Source of the DNA: Oscillospiraceae bacterium | GTDB lineage: Bacteria; Bacillota; Clostridia; Oscillospirales; CAG-272 | NCBI GenBank assembly: GCA_015063645.1 | Contig: SVTS01000003.1 | Span: 1 to 64,000, forward strand | Direction: 5' to 3' | Length of the DNA: 64,000 nt | Shown: positions 36,556-46,107 of the stretch, piece after piece | Layout: each line of letters starts with the position of its first letter | How positions within the stretch are numbered: position 1 is the stretch's first letter | Made by a program: the position numbers and the translations under genes | The notes under the pieces: generated by a model | What the model was told of the DNA's origin: nothing | Database searches by the model: none | Seen by the model: the letters and a program-made list of their open reading frames with translations, nothing else

Positions 36556-37137
36556 TTACAGAACGGATTCCAGTGCGGCAGGCTTGTCCGTTTCAGCAAG
36601 CCGGGCTGCTATGGCTTTCATATCCGTGTACATATCTTCCCGTTTTGCCGGATCTCGCAGCAGAGCTGCAGGATGATAGACAGCACACAGAGCAAAGCCG
36701 CTTTTCTCAAAGAAGACACCGTGCTCCTTTGTGATTTTGAAATCCGGACGGATCAGCCGCATGGCGGAAATGCGTCCCAGACACACGATGATTTTCGGGC
36801 GGATCAGTTTCACCTGCGCTCGCAGATAATCGATACAGGCATCCTGCTCTGCGGGCAGGGGATCCCGGTTATCCGGCGGACGGCATTTCAGGATATTGGC
36901 GATATACACCGATTCACGCTCGATACCGACAGCACCCAGATATTTATCCAGCAGTTTCCCCGCCGCACCGACAAAGGGAATACCGCTTTCATCCTCCCTG
37001 GCACCCGGTGCCTCTCCGACAAACATCAGATCAGCTTCTCTGTTTCCCACACCGAATACACAGTTCGTACGGCTTTTGTGCAAATCACAGCGCGTGCAGC
37101 CGCGGCACGCCGCCTCAAGTTCCTCCCAGGATTGCAT
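36556..37137 (-). CDS. Type-4-like uracil-DNA glycosylase with iron-sulfur cysteines
   Basis: The 193-residue protein has CRGCTRCDLHKSR at the N-terminus, VGEAPGAREDESGIPFVGAAGKLLD, NILKCRPPDNRDP and VYHPAALLRDP. These are motifs of the family 4 UDG, whose four cysteines bind [4Fe-4S]; here CxxC near residue 14, the Cys of KCRPP and EQDACIDYL supply them. It removes uracil from DNA. The start is ATG 37137 after AGAGGTGAC. Confidence 0.9.
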   Translation of the reverse strand: MQSWEELEAACRGCTRCDLHKSRTNCVFGVGNREADLMFVGEAPGAREDESGIPFVGAAGKLLDKYLGAVGIERESVYIANILKCRPPDNRDPLPAEQDACIDYLRAQVKLIRPKIIVCLGRISAMRLIRPDFKITKEHGVFFEKSGFALCAVYHPAALLRDPAKREDMYTDMKAIAARLAETDKPAALESVL

Positions 37138-37295
37138 GATGTCACCTCTTTTCCCGACAGCTTGGGAGTTCGGATAGCGATACATATTTATTATACACTA
37201 TTTTTCCGGAAAAGGAAAGACATCCGGCGTTTTTTCTTTGAGAAATATGCACCTTTTTTAGAAAAATTTCGCAAAAACCGGGATATTTCCGAATC

Positions 37296-39758
37296 TCAGT
37301 ACGGATCGTCGTCAAAAGCGGAGAACAGAGTACCGTCCTCTTTTTTTTTGCGGATCGTTTCAATCAGGGAATCCAGCTGCTCAAACGCCCACAGGATCGT
37401 GCGGAACAGATAGTAGGAGAGCAGAATCAGCACGCCCAGCACCAGTCCGCCGCCATCGGTCAGCGGCACAAAATCGAACACTTTTCCAAATGCCGCAAAG
37501 CACAGAATCACCGCCAGCGCCATGGCACCGATCACACCGCCGCGCTTCCAGTTCAGAGGACGGCAGACTTCAAAGAGAACGAGCAGTCCGATACCGGACA
37601 GAATCGCCGCCGCCATGGTACAGAGTTGATCGTTGGGGAAGGTGAACGCCGCGGCGAATGCCTGCAGAAGAAGGACCACCGCCAGATTGGCCAGTCCGCC
37701 GGGAAGCGCCTGTCTCAGCACGTTGAGCATGAAACGTCCCGTAATCCGTTCTCTGTTCGGCTCCAATGCCAGGAAAAACGCCGGCACGCCGATAGTCAGC
37801 GCGCTGATCATGGACAACTGGATTGGCACAAGGGGATACGGCAGATTGAACAGAAGAGTAAACAGCGACAGCAGGAAGGAGAAGATATTCTTCACCAGGA
37901 ACAGCGTAGCGGCGCGCTGGATGTTATTGATTACCCGGCGTCCCTCGCCAACCACGTAGGGCATGGAGCGGAAATTGGAATCCATCAGCACCAGCTGTGC
38001 CACATGGCAGGCAGCATCACTGCCGGAGGCCATGGCGATGCCGCAGTCGGCATCTTTCAGCGCCAGAACGTCATTGACACCGTCGCCGGTCATGGCAACG
38101 GTATGTCCGGCAGCCTGCAGGGCACGCACCAGCTTCCTCTTCTGATCCGGCGTAACGCGGCCGAAAACGGTGTACTTCTCCACCGCCTCCGCGTAATCCT
38201 CATCTTCCTTCAGCCTTGCGGCGTCGATATATTTCCCCGCGTCGCGGATGCCTGCCTGACGGGCAACCTCTGCAACGGTGCGGGGATTATCACCGGAGAT
38301 AACCTTGACAGTCACGCCCTGCTCGGCAAAATAGCGGAACGTATCCGGTGCATCGGGACGGATACGGTTGGTCAGCGGAATCAATGCCATGGGATAGACA
38401 CGGCTCGGCTGCAGAGGGGCAGTATTATCCGGTATACCGTCATACTGCGCCAGAAGCAGCACACGGTAGCCGGATGCTGCAAGCACATCCACCGCTTCCT
38501 TCAGAAGCCCGAAGCGGGCGCCCATAATGAAATCCGGTGCGCCGATCACATAGCTGCCCTGTCCTTCAAAGACAGCGGCGCTCCATTTGGTCGCGGAGGT
38601 AAACGGAACACGGGCACGGCAGTGCCAGTCCGTCTCACCGCGGTAATATTCAATCATGGCGCGTTCCGTATCGTTTTCTCCATCGGGCAGATTATAGTAT
38701 GCGCTGAGCACAGACTTCACCCGGCTCATGGGGAACTCCTTCTCCGCAAGGAGCACCGGATCGCCTGCCTTCATCACTTCTTCGGTGATGGTGCCCGTTT
38801 TATCCACGCAGAGCACATCCACACGGGCAAGGGTTTCGATGCAGTTCATATCCTGCGTCAGCACCTTGCGGCGGGAGAGACGGATCACACTGACCGCCAG
38901 CGCCACGCTGGTGAGCAGGAACAGTCCCTCCGGAATCATGCCGATCAGTGCCGCGACAGTGGATTCCACCGCCGATTTCACCGGCATTTCCAGAACAAAA
39001 TACTGCTTCATGAACAGGGCGATACCCATGGGAACAAGTGCGATGCCGATGACGCGGATCAGCTTTGTCAGCGACTGCATCATCTCGGATTTCGCCATGC
39101 GGACATTTTTCTTCGCCTCGATCGTCAGGCGGGAGACATAGGACTGGGCGCCCACTTTGGTCAGCCTTGCCCGGCACCGTCCAGCCACGACAAAGGAGCC
39201 GGAAAGCAGCGCATCCCCTTCGGCTTTGGCGATCTGATCCGCCTCACCGGTAACCAGCGCCTCATTCAGCTGTGCACTGCCGGATACGACAATGGCATCG
39301 GCGCAGATCTGGTCCCCCGGACCGAATTCCACGATATCATCCCGCACAAGCAAATCAGAGGGAATCATCTGCTTTTTGCCGCTCCGTATGGCGGTGTATT
39401 TGTGTACGCTCATCAGCGTCATTTTATCGATCGTCCGCTTGGAGCGGATCTCCTGAAAGATACCGATGAGGGTATTGGCGATGGCGATCACCAGAAAGAA
39501 CAGATCCTTATAGGAGCCTACGATAATCAGGCAGACCGCCAGAATTACGAAAATAAAGTTAAAGAAAGTCAGCGAATGCTGCAGAACAATCTGTTTTTCC
39601 GTTTTGGTGGGCGACTCCACCGGCGTATTGGCAAGTCCGTGTTCCCGGCGAAGGAGCGCTTCGTCATCAGTGAGCCCATCATCCGGGGAAGCTTCTCTGA
39701 CGGAAACTGCCTGAGGCGAATACAGCAGCGCCTCTTGCTGCGTCTTATGTTTTTTCAT
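37296..39758 (-). CDS. Cation-translocating P-type ATPase (CtpE-like)
   Basis: The 820-residue ATPase has LVTGEADQIAK (TGE of the actuator), IPEGLFLLTSVALAVS in helix 4, VDKTGTITEE with the phosphorylated Asp (about residue 319), KVISGDNPRTV and MTGDGVNDVLALKDADCGIAMASGSDAA. No heavy-metal-binding domain or CPC motif is present. The overall sequence resembles CtpE-type ATPases, which move calcium in mycobacteria; ion specificity here is not settled. It is monocistronic with its own promoter at 39813-39841. Confidence 0.88.
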   Translation of the reverse strand: MKKHKTQQEALLYSPQAVSVREASPDDGLTDDEALLRREHGLANTPVESPTKTEKQIVLQHSLTFFNFIFVILAVCLIIVGSYKDLFFLVIAIANTLIGIFQEIRSKRTIDKMTLMSVHKYTAIRSGKKQMIPSDLLVRDDIVEFGPGDQICADAIVVSGSAQLNEALVTGEADQIAKAEGDALLSGSFVVAGRCRARLTKVGAQSYVSRLTIEAKKNVRMAKSEMMQSLTKLIRVIGIALVPMGIALFMKQYFVLEMPVKSAVESTVAALIGMIPEGLFLLTSVALAVSVIRLSRRKVLTQDMNCIETLARVDVLCVDKTGTITEEVMKAGDPVLLAEKEFPMSRVKSVLSAYYNLPDGENDTERAMIEYYRGETDWHCRARVPFTSATKWSAAVFEGQGSYVIGAPDFIMGARFGLLKEAVDVLAASGYRVLLLAQYDGIPDNTAPLQPSRVYPMALIPLTNRIRPDAPDTFRYFAEQGVTVKVISGDNPRTVAEVARQAGIRDAGKYIDAARLKEDEDYAEAVEKYTVFGRVTPDQKRKLVRALQAAGHTVAMTGDGVNDVLALKDADCGIAMASGSDAACHVAQLVLMDSNFRSMPYVVGEGRRVINNIQRAATLFLVKNIFSFLLSLFTLLFNLPYPLVPIQLSMISALTIGVPAFFLALEPNRERITGRFMLNVLRQALPGGLANLAVVLLLQAFAAAFTFPNDQLCTMAAAILSGIGLLVLFEVCRPLNWKRGGVIGAMALAVILCFAAFGKVFDFVPLTDGGGLVLGVLILLSYYLFRTILWAFEQLDSLIETIRKKKEDGTLFSAFDDDPY

Positions 39759-39812
39759 CCGGATCCCTTCAACAAATTTGGATTTTTTCTGACAAAATCA
39801 TATATATAGATT

Positions 39813-39841
39813 ATTGTAGCCCGTTTTTCCCGCTTCGTCAA
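39813..39841 (-). promoter_or_regulatory. Promoter of the P-type ATPase gene
   Basis: On the minus strand TTGACG (39841-39836), 17-nt spacer and TACAAT (39818-39813) lie 55 nt before the start codon. Confidence 0.65.
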
Positions 39842-39906
39842 GGGATAGAAAGTAAGTTTACATTTTAGCAACAGAATATTGATTTCCGTCGGGAAATGCA
39901 CAGCGG

Positions 39907-39936
39907 TTCATAATTCTGTCTCTTTTGCCATATACT
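39907..39936 (+). promoter_or_regulatory. Promoter of the YihY gene
   Basis: TTCATA (39907-39912), 18-nt spacer and TATACT (39931-39936), 32 nt before ATG 39968. The -35 box is weak. Confidence 0.45.
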
Positions 39937-39967
39937 ATCCCTATCCCCCACAAAGGAGTTACCCGTA

Positions 39968-40849
39968 ATGCCCTCTCCGCACCGCTCCGCTGTAGTCAGC
40001 CTCCGTACTGCCGTCCGTCTGTGGCGCAGAGCCGCCGCAATTCTGCGTCGGGATCAGCTGAGTGTATACGCTGCACAGGCATCGTTTTTTCTGCTTCTTT
40101 CCGCGATCCCGCTTCTTGTGCTCATTCTGAATGTAAGTCATTTCCTGGCAGGCAGCAGTGTGGATTATTTCATCGGCATGCTGCGCGCCGCCGTCCCGGC
40201 GGATTTCCATGAGGCACTGGATACACTTCTGGATCAGTTGGAGGCAACCGGCGGCATTCCCCTTCTGTCCATCACAGCATTCACCGCGCTGTGGAGTGCA
40301 TCCCGGGGTATGGCGGCACTGGAGAGAGGACTCGGCGGCGTATACGGCATTGACATGAATCACGGATTCTTCCGGAATATTCTGCGCTCGCTTCTGTACA
40401 CGGCTGTCTTTATTCTGCTGATTCCCGCCACGCTTCTGCTGCTCGTCTTCGGCGCGCAGATCGCGGATTTCATCATGTCGGCACTGCCCGCGCTGGAGTC
40501 GCCCATTACCCGCCTGATGGAAGCCCGCGGTCTGCTCATGTTTCTGTTTCTCTCGCTGTTTTTCTCGCTGGAACATCACATCATTCTGCGGCACGACCGC
40601 CGCGGCGGACGCATGCCGCTGTATCTGCCGGGCGCGATGCTCTCCGCCGCGGGATGGATGCTGTTTTCCTATCTGTATTCGCTGTATATCCGATACTTTC
40701 CCCGTTCAGCTCAGCTGTACGGCAGTCTGGCACTGCTTGTGATCCTGATGCTCTGGCTGTATTTCTGCATGATCATTTTCCTCTGCGGAGCGGAGGTAAA
40801 CAAACTGATCAACCGCTGGATTGCGGAAGAGAAACGTCCGCGCCCGTAA
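39968..40849 (+). CDS. YihY/BrkB-family membrane protein
   Basis: The 293-residue protein has six membrane segments and the family text LSVYAAQASFFLLLSAIPLL near the N-terminus, LWSASRGMAALERGLGGVYG in the middle and YGSLALLVILMLWLYFCMIIFLCGAEVN near the C-terminus. The family was once thought to be RNase BN; its real role is unknown. It starts after AAAGGAG and is monocistronic. Confidence 0.9.
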   Translation: MPSPHRSAVVSLRTAVRLWRRAAAILRRDQLSVYAAQASFFLLLSAIPLLVLILNVSHFLAGSSVDYFIGMLRAAVPADFHEALDTLLDQLEATGGIPLLSITAFTALWSASRGMAALERGLGGVYGIDMNHGFFRNILRSLLYTAVFILLIPATLLLLVFGAQIADFIMSALPALESPITRLMEARGLLMFLFLSLFFSLEHHIILRHDRRGGRMPLYLPGAMLSAAGWMLFSYLYSLYIRYFPRSAQLYGSLALLVILMLWLYFCMIIFLCGAEVNKLINRWIAEEKRPRP

Positions 40850-40851
40850 AG

Positions 40852-40885
40852 AACAGCCCTTTCCGATCCGGAAAAGGCTGTTTTT
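40852..40885. terminator. Terminator between convergent YihY and radical SAM genes
   Basis: A 14-bp near-perfect stem (40852-40865 / about 40869-40882) is followed by TTTTTGTTT on the plus strand, 2 nt after the YihY stop codon. Confidence 0.8.
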
Positions 40886-40891
40886 GTTTAT

Positions 40892-43543
40892 TCATCGGAA
40901 TTCTTTCAGTTTGGAGGTCAATAGCATACAGCGCGCCGTTTCATGCCAGCTTTCCGGCGTGATCAGCTCCGTTTCACGGGCTATCGCATCGGCGATATAC
41001 TCCGGATTCAGATACTCTGTATTGCCGCAGGCGGTGATCGCTTCCACAACGAGGGTACCGTTATCTGCATCGTACCGCGCCTGCAGTCCCCGCATCAGGG
41101 AAGTAATATCCACTTCTTTTTCGCCGCTCTTGGATTTTTTTATCATGAGCACCGGTGAAGCAAAGCGCTTTTCGATCTGCTCTGCCGCCTCTGCCGACGC
41201 GTGAGGCGTATGGAATATCAGCCGGCAGCGTGCGAAGGCGATCTCCGACAGTTTTGCGGCAGATTCGTAGGCATCCAGGATATCAATCCCGTCCGGTGCC
41301 ACGGCAGTCATCCGTTCTTTGATTTCACTGAGAGACACGTCGGAGCGGACCCGGATATCCAGAATCTCCCGCTCGGATGCGCATCCCACGGAGAGAGGAG
41401 ACGCGAACACCAGCTTCGGACGGGGATTATATCCCTCCGAATAGTACACCGGCAGACCGGAACGGGTCACGATATGCATCATGATCCGCTGCAGATCCAG
41501 ATGTCCGATGAACAGCGCAGGATGCCGCTTGCGGAAGAGAATCCGCACGGGACGGAAGAGTGTTTTTGTGGGATCAATCGGCGGGACAAATCCGGGCAGA
41601 CCCTTGGGCTGTGCCGGCTCAGCCGGCTTCGCAGGAGCTGATGCATCAGGCTTTGCAGCCTTCACAGGAGCATTTCCGCCGCGCATCTTGCCGCCGGGGC
41701 ACCATGTACAGTTCTTCGCATCGGTTATGCCGTCGGCACCGCATCCGGAGCACTGATCGTGACATCCGGGGGTAGGCGTACCCTGCTGTGCCTTGTGGCG
41801 CTCACGGAGCAGATAGGATTTCGACACGCCGCAGTCGATCATATCCCACGGAAGAATCTCGTCATCCGGAATGGAGCGATTGGCATAGAATGCCGGATCC
41901 AGCCCCACACGGCGGAGCACGTCCATCCACTTATCATAACAGAAGTGGTCTTCCCAGGAATCGAAGCGGAAGCCCTCTTTCTGCGCCAGCTCCAGCGCAT
42001 CAGCCAGACGGCGGTCACCGCGGGCAAGCACTGCCTCCATATGGGAAGTACGTGCATCGTGATAATTATAGCGGATCTTACGGTCCGTGATTTTGGAGGC
42101 AATGAATTTCTGTTTTGCCAGCAGTGTCTCCATATCCTCCTGCGGCTCCCACTGGAACGGCGTCATCGGCTTCGGAATAAAGCATGCCACGCTGATGGTG
42201 ACCTGCGGCGGACGGGCACGGTTGCGTCCCGGCGTACGGTAGAATTCATCCAGCACATGCGCCGCCAGATCGGCGATTCCCGCCAGATCCTCCTCCGTCT
42301 CTCCGGGCAGACCGTTCATAAAATACAGCTTTACCTGATTCTTGCCCGCTTCAAATGCGATGCGGCAGGCGCCCAGGATTTCCTCTTCGGTGACGTTTTT
42401 ATTGATCACGTCTCTGAGGCGCTGTGTGCCCGCCTCAGGCGCAAATGTGAGGGTGGATGTCCGGACACTGGATACCTTATCCATCAGTTCTTTCGTAAAG
42501 CTGTCGGCGCGCAGGGACGGCAGTGCCAGATTGATCTTCTTCTCATCCGTCCACTCCAGCAGGCGGTCGGTCAGCTCATCAATTTCGGTATAATCGCTGA
42601 TGGACAGGGACATCAGGGAAATCTCGTCATAGCCGGTATTTTCAGCGGTTTCTCTCGCCAGATCGCAGAGAACGGGGACGGATTTTTCACGCACCGGGCG
42701 GGAAATAAATCCTGCCTGACAGAAGCGGCATCCGCGCACGCAGCCGCGGTACACTTCCAGCGTCACGCGATCCTGCACCGTCTCGATCAGCGGCATTACA
42801 GGACAGGTGGGCACCACGGTATGATCCACATCAGCGACGATGCGTTTTTTTACCTTGGCGGGAACATCGTCATATTTCGGCGTGATCGATGCGATTGTTC
42901 CGTCTTCCTTGTAGCAAATCTCATACAGAGACGGCACGTAGAAGCCCTCCAGCCGTGCCGCGGCACGCAGGAATGCTTCCTTTGTGAACGAGCCGTCCTT
43001 CTTCATGGACAGATACAGCCGCGCAAGCTCCGGCAGGGCTTCCTCACCCTCGCCAATGGAGAATATATCCACAAACGGCGCCATGGGCTCTCCGTTATAT
43101 GCGCAGGGACCGCCCGCCAGAATGATCGGCGCATCCTCACCGCGATCTGCGGAACGCAGGGGCAATCCTGCCAGATCCATCATATTCAGCACGTTTGTGT
43201 AGCACATCTCATACTGCAGTGTGAACGCAACAATATCGAATTCGCCCACACCGTCTCCGCTTTCGTGGGTAAAGAGCGGAATGCCGCGGCGGCGCATTTC
43301 GTCCTCCATATCCGTCCACGGTGCATAGACACGCTCGCACCATACGCCGTCCACTTCATTCAGCGCCTGCGTGAGAATCCGCATGCCCAGATTGGACATA
43401 CCGATCTCATAGGTATCCGGGAAACAGAATGCAACGCGAAGCTGTACCTCATCGGGATTCTTGAACACCGATCCCGGCTCACCGCCGCTGTATCTGCCCG
43501 GTTTTTCCACATCTGCCAGAAAAGCACGGATGTCATCTCTCAT
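40892..43543 (-). CDS. TIGR03960-type radical SAM protein fused to TIGR03936/DUF2344 domain
   Basis: The product (about 883 residues from ATG 43543) has an N-terminal B12-binding-like region (VEKPGRYSGGEPGSV; FCFPDTYEIGMSNLGMRIL), a radical SAM core with CVRGCRFCQAG, and from about residue 650 a DUF2344 domain (FRKRHPALFIGHLDLQRIM). Between them a cysteine-rich stretch (CHDQCSGCGADG and CTWCPGG) may bind another metal centre. The family is widespread in Clostridia next to ribosomal and RNase genes, but its reaction is unknown. An in-frame TTG at 43573 has AAAGGA upstream and is an alternative start. Confidence 0.87.
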   Translation of the reverse strand: MRDDIRAFLADVEKPGRYSGGEPGSVFKNPDEVQLRVAFCFPDTYEIGMSNLGMRILTQALNEVDGVWCERVYAPWTDMEDEMRRRGIPLFTHESGDGVGEFDIVAFTLQYEMCYTNVLNMMDLAGLPLRSADRGEDAPIILAGGPCAYNGEPMAPFVDIFSIGEGEEALPELARLYLSMKKDGSFTKEAFLRAAARLEGFYVPSLYEICYKEDGTIASITPKYDDVPAKVKKRIVADVDHTVVPTCPVMPLIETVQDRVTLEVYRGCVRGCRFCQAGFISRPVREKSVPVLCDLARETAENTGYDEISLMSLSISDYTEIDELTDRLLEWTDEKKINLALPSLRADSFTKELMDKVSSVRTSTLTFAPEAGTQRLRDVINKNVTEEEILGACRIAFEAGKNQVKLYFMNGLPGETEEDLAGIADLAAHVLDEFYRTPGRNRARPPQVTISVACFIPKPMTPFQWEPQEDMETLLAKQKFIASKITDRKIRYNYHDARTSHMEAVLARGDRRLADALELAQKEGFRFDSWEDHFCYDKWMDVLRRVGLDPAFYANRSIPDDEILPWDMIDCGVSKSYLLRERHKAQQGTPTPGCHDQCSGCGADGITDAKNCTWCPGGKMRGGNAPVKAAKPDASAPAKPAEPAQPKGLPGFVPPIDPTKTLFRPVRILFRKRHPALFIGHLDLQRIMMHIVTRSGLPVYYSEGYNPRPKLVFASPLSVGCASEREILDIRVRSDVSLSEIKERMTAVAPDGIDILDAYESAAKLSEIAFARCRLIFHTPHASAEAAEQIEKRFASPVLMIKKSKSGEKEVDITSLMRGLQARYDADNGTLVVEAITACGNTEYLNPEYIADAIARETELITPESWHETARCMLLTSKLKEFR

Positions 43544-43612
43544 AGCTGTATATACACGGGAAACTTCACACAAGTTCCCCGTATCCTTTCACATAAAGTT
43601 TTGGAAGAGGGG

Positions 43613-43650
43613 TACGGGGAGGGACTTTTTTCAAAAAGTCCCTCCCCGTA
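43613..43650 (-). terminator. GGGGAGGGAC hairpin after the pseudo-ATPase gene (copy 1)
   Basis: An 18-bp stem (43613-43630 / 43633-43650) with a tiny loop lies 4 nt past the stop codon at 43655. Nearly the same hairpin occurs again at 57354-57384, also directly behind a minus-strand gene. The strand after the stem is not T-rich in the minus direction, so termination may rely on the T-rich arm. Confidence 0.55.
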
Positions 43651-43654
43651 TTTC

Positions 43655-46078
43655 TTATTTAATATACAATTTCGTTGTCAGTGCGGCGGGGATCATCCAG
43701 AACAGCTGATTTGCCACAACAAGCCAGGATCCGATTGCACTGAGATTGCCCGACAGGGATACGATGAACATGATCGTCAGCGTGACGATTGCTGCGATAA
43801 TGCTGATGATCATATTGGTACGCTTGACGCTGAGCACCGTATCGCACAGGGAAACGACCTGAAGCAACCCCTTGGTGGAACCGCGGGTCACGATACCGCT
43901 GTCTGCGCGCTCACGATCGGCATCGCCGTCATGAAGCTTCACAACCTTCAGCGGGTACTTCTTGCCCTTCACCTTGGAGAAGATCATCTCTTCGTCGATG
44001 TTGGGATCCAGAGTCTTCACGCATACGCAGGTGCCGTTATTGGCGAACTGGCGCACGATGAATTCAAAGTCCGCATCCATGATGTACTTGATATACATCT
44101 TAGCGACGTACTTGCCGTCACGCACCATGTACATGATGCTGAGATCGCCCTCGATGTAGGAATCCTCCTCCACCGTTTCCGCAGGAAGTTCAATTCCAAG
44201 CTCTGTCAGTACGGAAGAACGGCCGAACACGATGCTGCGTCCGTCCACGCTGGCTTCCAGATAGCCGACGCCGGCGCTGAGGATTTCCACGTCATCGGAA
44301 TGTCCCATTTCGATGGTAGCAACATCAAACACATCGCCAAGCGGACCGCCTGCGGCGGAGAATACGCTGGCAGCGTAATACAGAATACGGTCGATACGGT
44401 TATTGCCCACGATCTTGATATTCTGTACCTTTACACCGTAGGAGGGGAACACGTTCTTATCATCAAAGGAGATGATGGACGCGCCCGCATATTCCTCAAG
44501 GGAGGATTCGCCCACGATGGTGCTGTCCATTTCATACGCATCCTGATTTGCCTTATAGAAAGGATAGCTGTATGTAAAAAACATGGACATCGGGATCGCA
44601 CCGAGGATTGCCACATAGGCAATGCTGACAGCATCCGCAGCGGATGCACCGCCGACTGCCGCGAAAATCGCCAGAAGAACTGCGGCGGCGGTGATCACCG
44701 TCAGCATGGCGGTTACGTAAACGCGGGTGGAATTCAGGATAGCTGTGGTACGGGAGAAATATCCGTCCACGAAATCCGCCTGTTCAATCTGCAGAACATC
44801 CGGATTGTCCTCATCCAGCGCGCCGAACGCCTCGCTCTCAGGAGAAGAAGCAGATGAAGGAATGCGGCGGAAGACGAATTTCTGTTTTTTGGAGGAAACA
44901 ATATTAAAGGAGAAAATCTCGCGCTTGGTATTCAGATAGGAGAAAACCAGTGCCATCAGTGCGCAGGCGGCAACGGCGAAGTTATACACCGGCGGTTCCA
45001 CGCCCTGTACGGACAGCATAGCGGCAATGGTGGAATACAGCACGCCGAACACAGCAAGGACAGCAAGAACGCTTTCCGGTGTCGGGCGACCGGTGATCAG
45101 ATTCCGCACGCCGGCGAAAATCTGCTCATAGGCAACTGCGCAGGCAAGCAGCATGATCTGCAGGCTTACCATGATATAGACAACGGGATATACAGCGGGA
45201 TCCAGCGCACCGGCAAACTGCACGCCGAAGATGGAAATATTCTCGAAGAAGAACGCAAGCACTGCCAGGAAAGCGGCAGCAGCCATCTTGATCTTGAGCG
45301 AAGTGAGAGAATACTTATAGGCAGCGGCAATCTTGGGTGTCTGGGAGCGCTCGGTATATTCATACTCAACAACGCGGCGCTGCTGCTCCTCGTATTCCTT
45401 CGCTTCCGCATCATTGCGGGCAGCTACCTTATCGGCGGTACCAACGCCGGCTTTTTTATCCAGCTGATCTTCCATGCCCCAGCCGACGAAGAGATTCTGC
45501 TCCGTATCATCCACTTCCTCGGGAGAAAGCTCATCGGGATCAACGGCGTCTTCTTCCGCTTCGGCTGATTTTTCGGGCTCCTTGGATTCTTTTTTGTCCG
45601 CGGAAGGATCATCCAGCCCCAGAGCCATCAGCAATTCAGGATCAATCTCCTCACGGGGCGCCTCCTCGGAAATCTCCTCCGCGATTTTGATATCTTCATC
45701 CTCATTCTCATCGGAATCTTCCTGTGCAGAGGAAATCTGATCAAAGATTTCGCTGTCAGGTGCCGCAGGTTCTTCCTTTTTCCGGGAAGAACGCAGGCGC
45801 GCAAAGAAGCCCTGTTTTTTCGGCGGATCCTCCTCCGGATAGTCCTCGTCGATAACTTCCTCTTCCTCCTCCGGAACAATCTCTGCCGGAGCGGGTTTCT
45901 GCGCTTTCTTCGGGTTCTCGGACGCAGGTACCTCCTCCTCAGACTCGGCAAATTCGGGGAGATATTTCCGCAGAAGCTCCTGAATCTCCAGATCGCTGTC
46001 GGTATTCACATCCGGACTGGAGGATTTTACGTTTGTTTTCTGCGCGGCGTTCGATGCGGATTTATTTTTCTCATTCAT
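43655..46078 (-). CDS. Large membrane protein resembling a P1B-type ATPase without catalytic motifs
   Basis: The first ~235 residues are very acidic and probably disordered. Four membrane segments follow (about residues 255-400), then two more near 445-505. Next comes the segment GAIPMSMFFTYSYPFYKANQ, then VGESSLEEYAGASIISFDDKNVFP. This copies the order of a P-type ATPase (CPC helix, then ...LExLAxxxxxxFDKTGTLT), but DKTGT reads DDKNVF (Asp 539-Asp 540), the region of the TGES loop has no TGE, and the expected TGD reads KTLDPN. C-terminal helices close the fold. I infer a catalytically dead P-type ATPase relative. It lies 29 nt behind the RlmB-like gene. Confidence 0.75.
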   Translation of the reverse strand: MNEKNKSASNAAQKTNVKSSSPDVNTDSDLEIQELLRKYLPEFAESEEEVPASENPKKAQKPAPAEIVPEEEEEVIDEDYPEEDPPKKQGFFARLRSSRKKEEPAAPDSEIFDQISSAQEDSDENEDEDIKIAEEISEEAPREEIDPELLMALGLDDPSADKKESKEPEKSAEAEEDAVDPDELSPEEVDDTEQNLFVGWGMEDQLDKKAGVGTADKVAARNDAEAKEYEEQQRRVVEYEYTERSQTPKIAAAYKYSLTSLKIKMAAAAFLAVLAFFFENISIFGVQFAGALDPAVYPVVYIMVSLQIMLLACAVAYEQIFAGVRNLITGRPTPESVLAVLAVFGVLYSTIAAMLSVQGVEPPVYNFAVAACALMALVFSYLNTKREIFSFNIVSSKKQKFVFRRIPSSASSPESEAFGALDEDNPDVLQIEQADFVDGYFSRTTAILNSTRVYVTAMLTVITAAAVLLAIFAAVGGASAADAVSIAYVAILGAIPMSMFFTYSYPFYKANQDAYEMDSTIVGESSLEEYAGASIISFDDKNVFPSYGVKVQNIKIVGNNRIDRILYYAASVFSAAGGPLGDVFDVATIEMGHSDDVEILSAGVGYLEASVDGRSIVFGRSSVLTELGIELPAETVEEDSYIEGDLSIMYMVRDGKYVAKMYIKYIMDADFEFIVRQFANNGTCVCVKTLDPNIDEEMIFSKVKGKKYPLKVVKLHDGDADRERADSGIVTRGSTKGLLQVVSLCDTVLSVKRTNMIISIIAAIVTLTIMFIVSLSGNLSAIGSWLVVANQLFWMIPAALTTKLYIK

Positions 46079-46107
46079 AGCTTTTCATCCAATCATCAAA
46101 AGATTTA

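Noticed and set aside
41759-44857. 1032-codon plus-strand ORF
   Set aside because: Spans the convergent-free antisense of two real genes (radical SAM and pseudo-ATPase); its continuity is due to codon bias.
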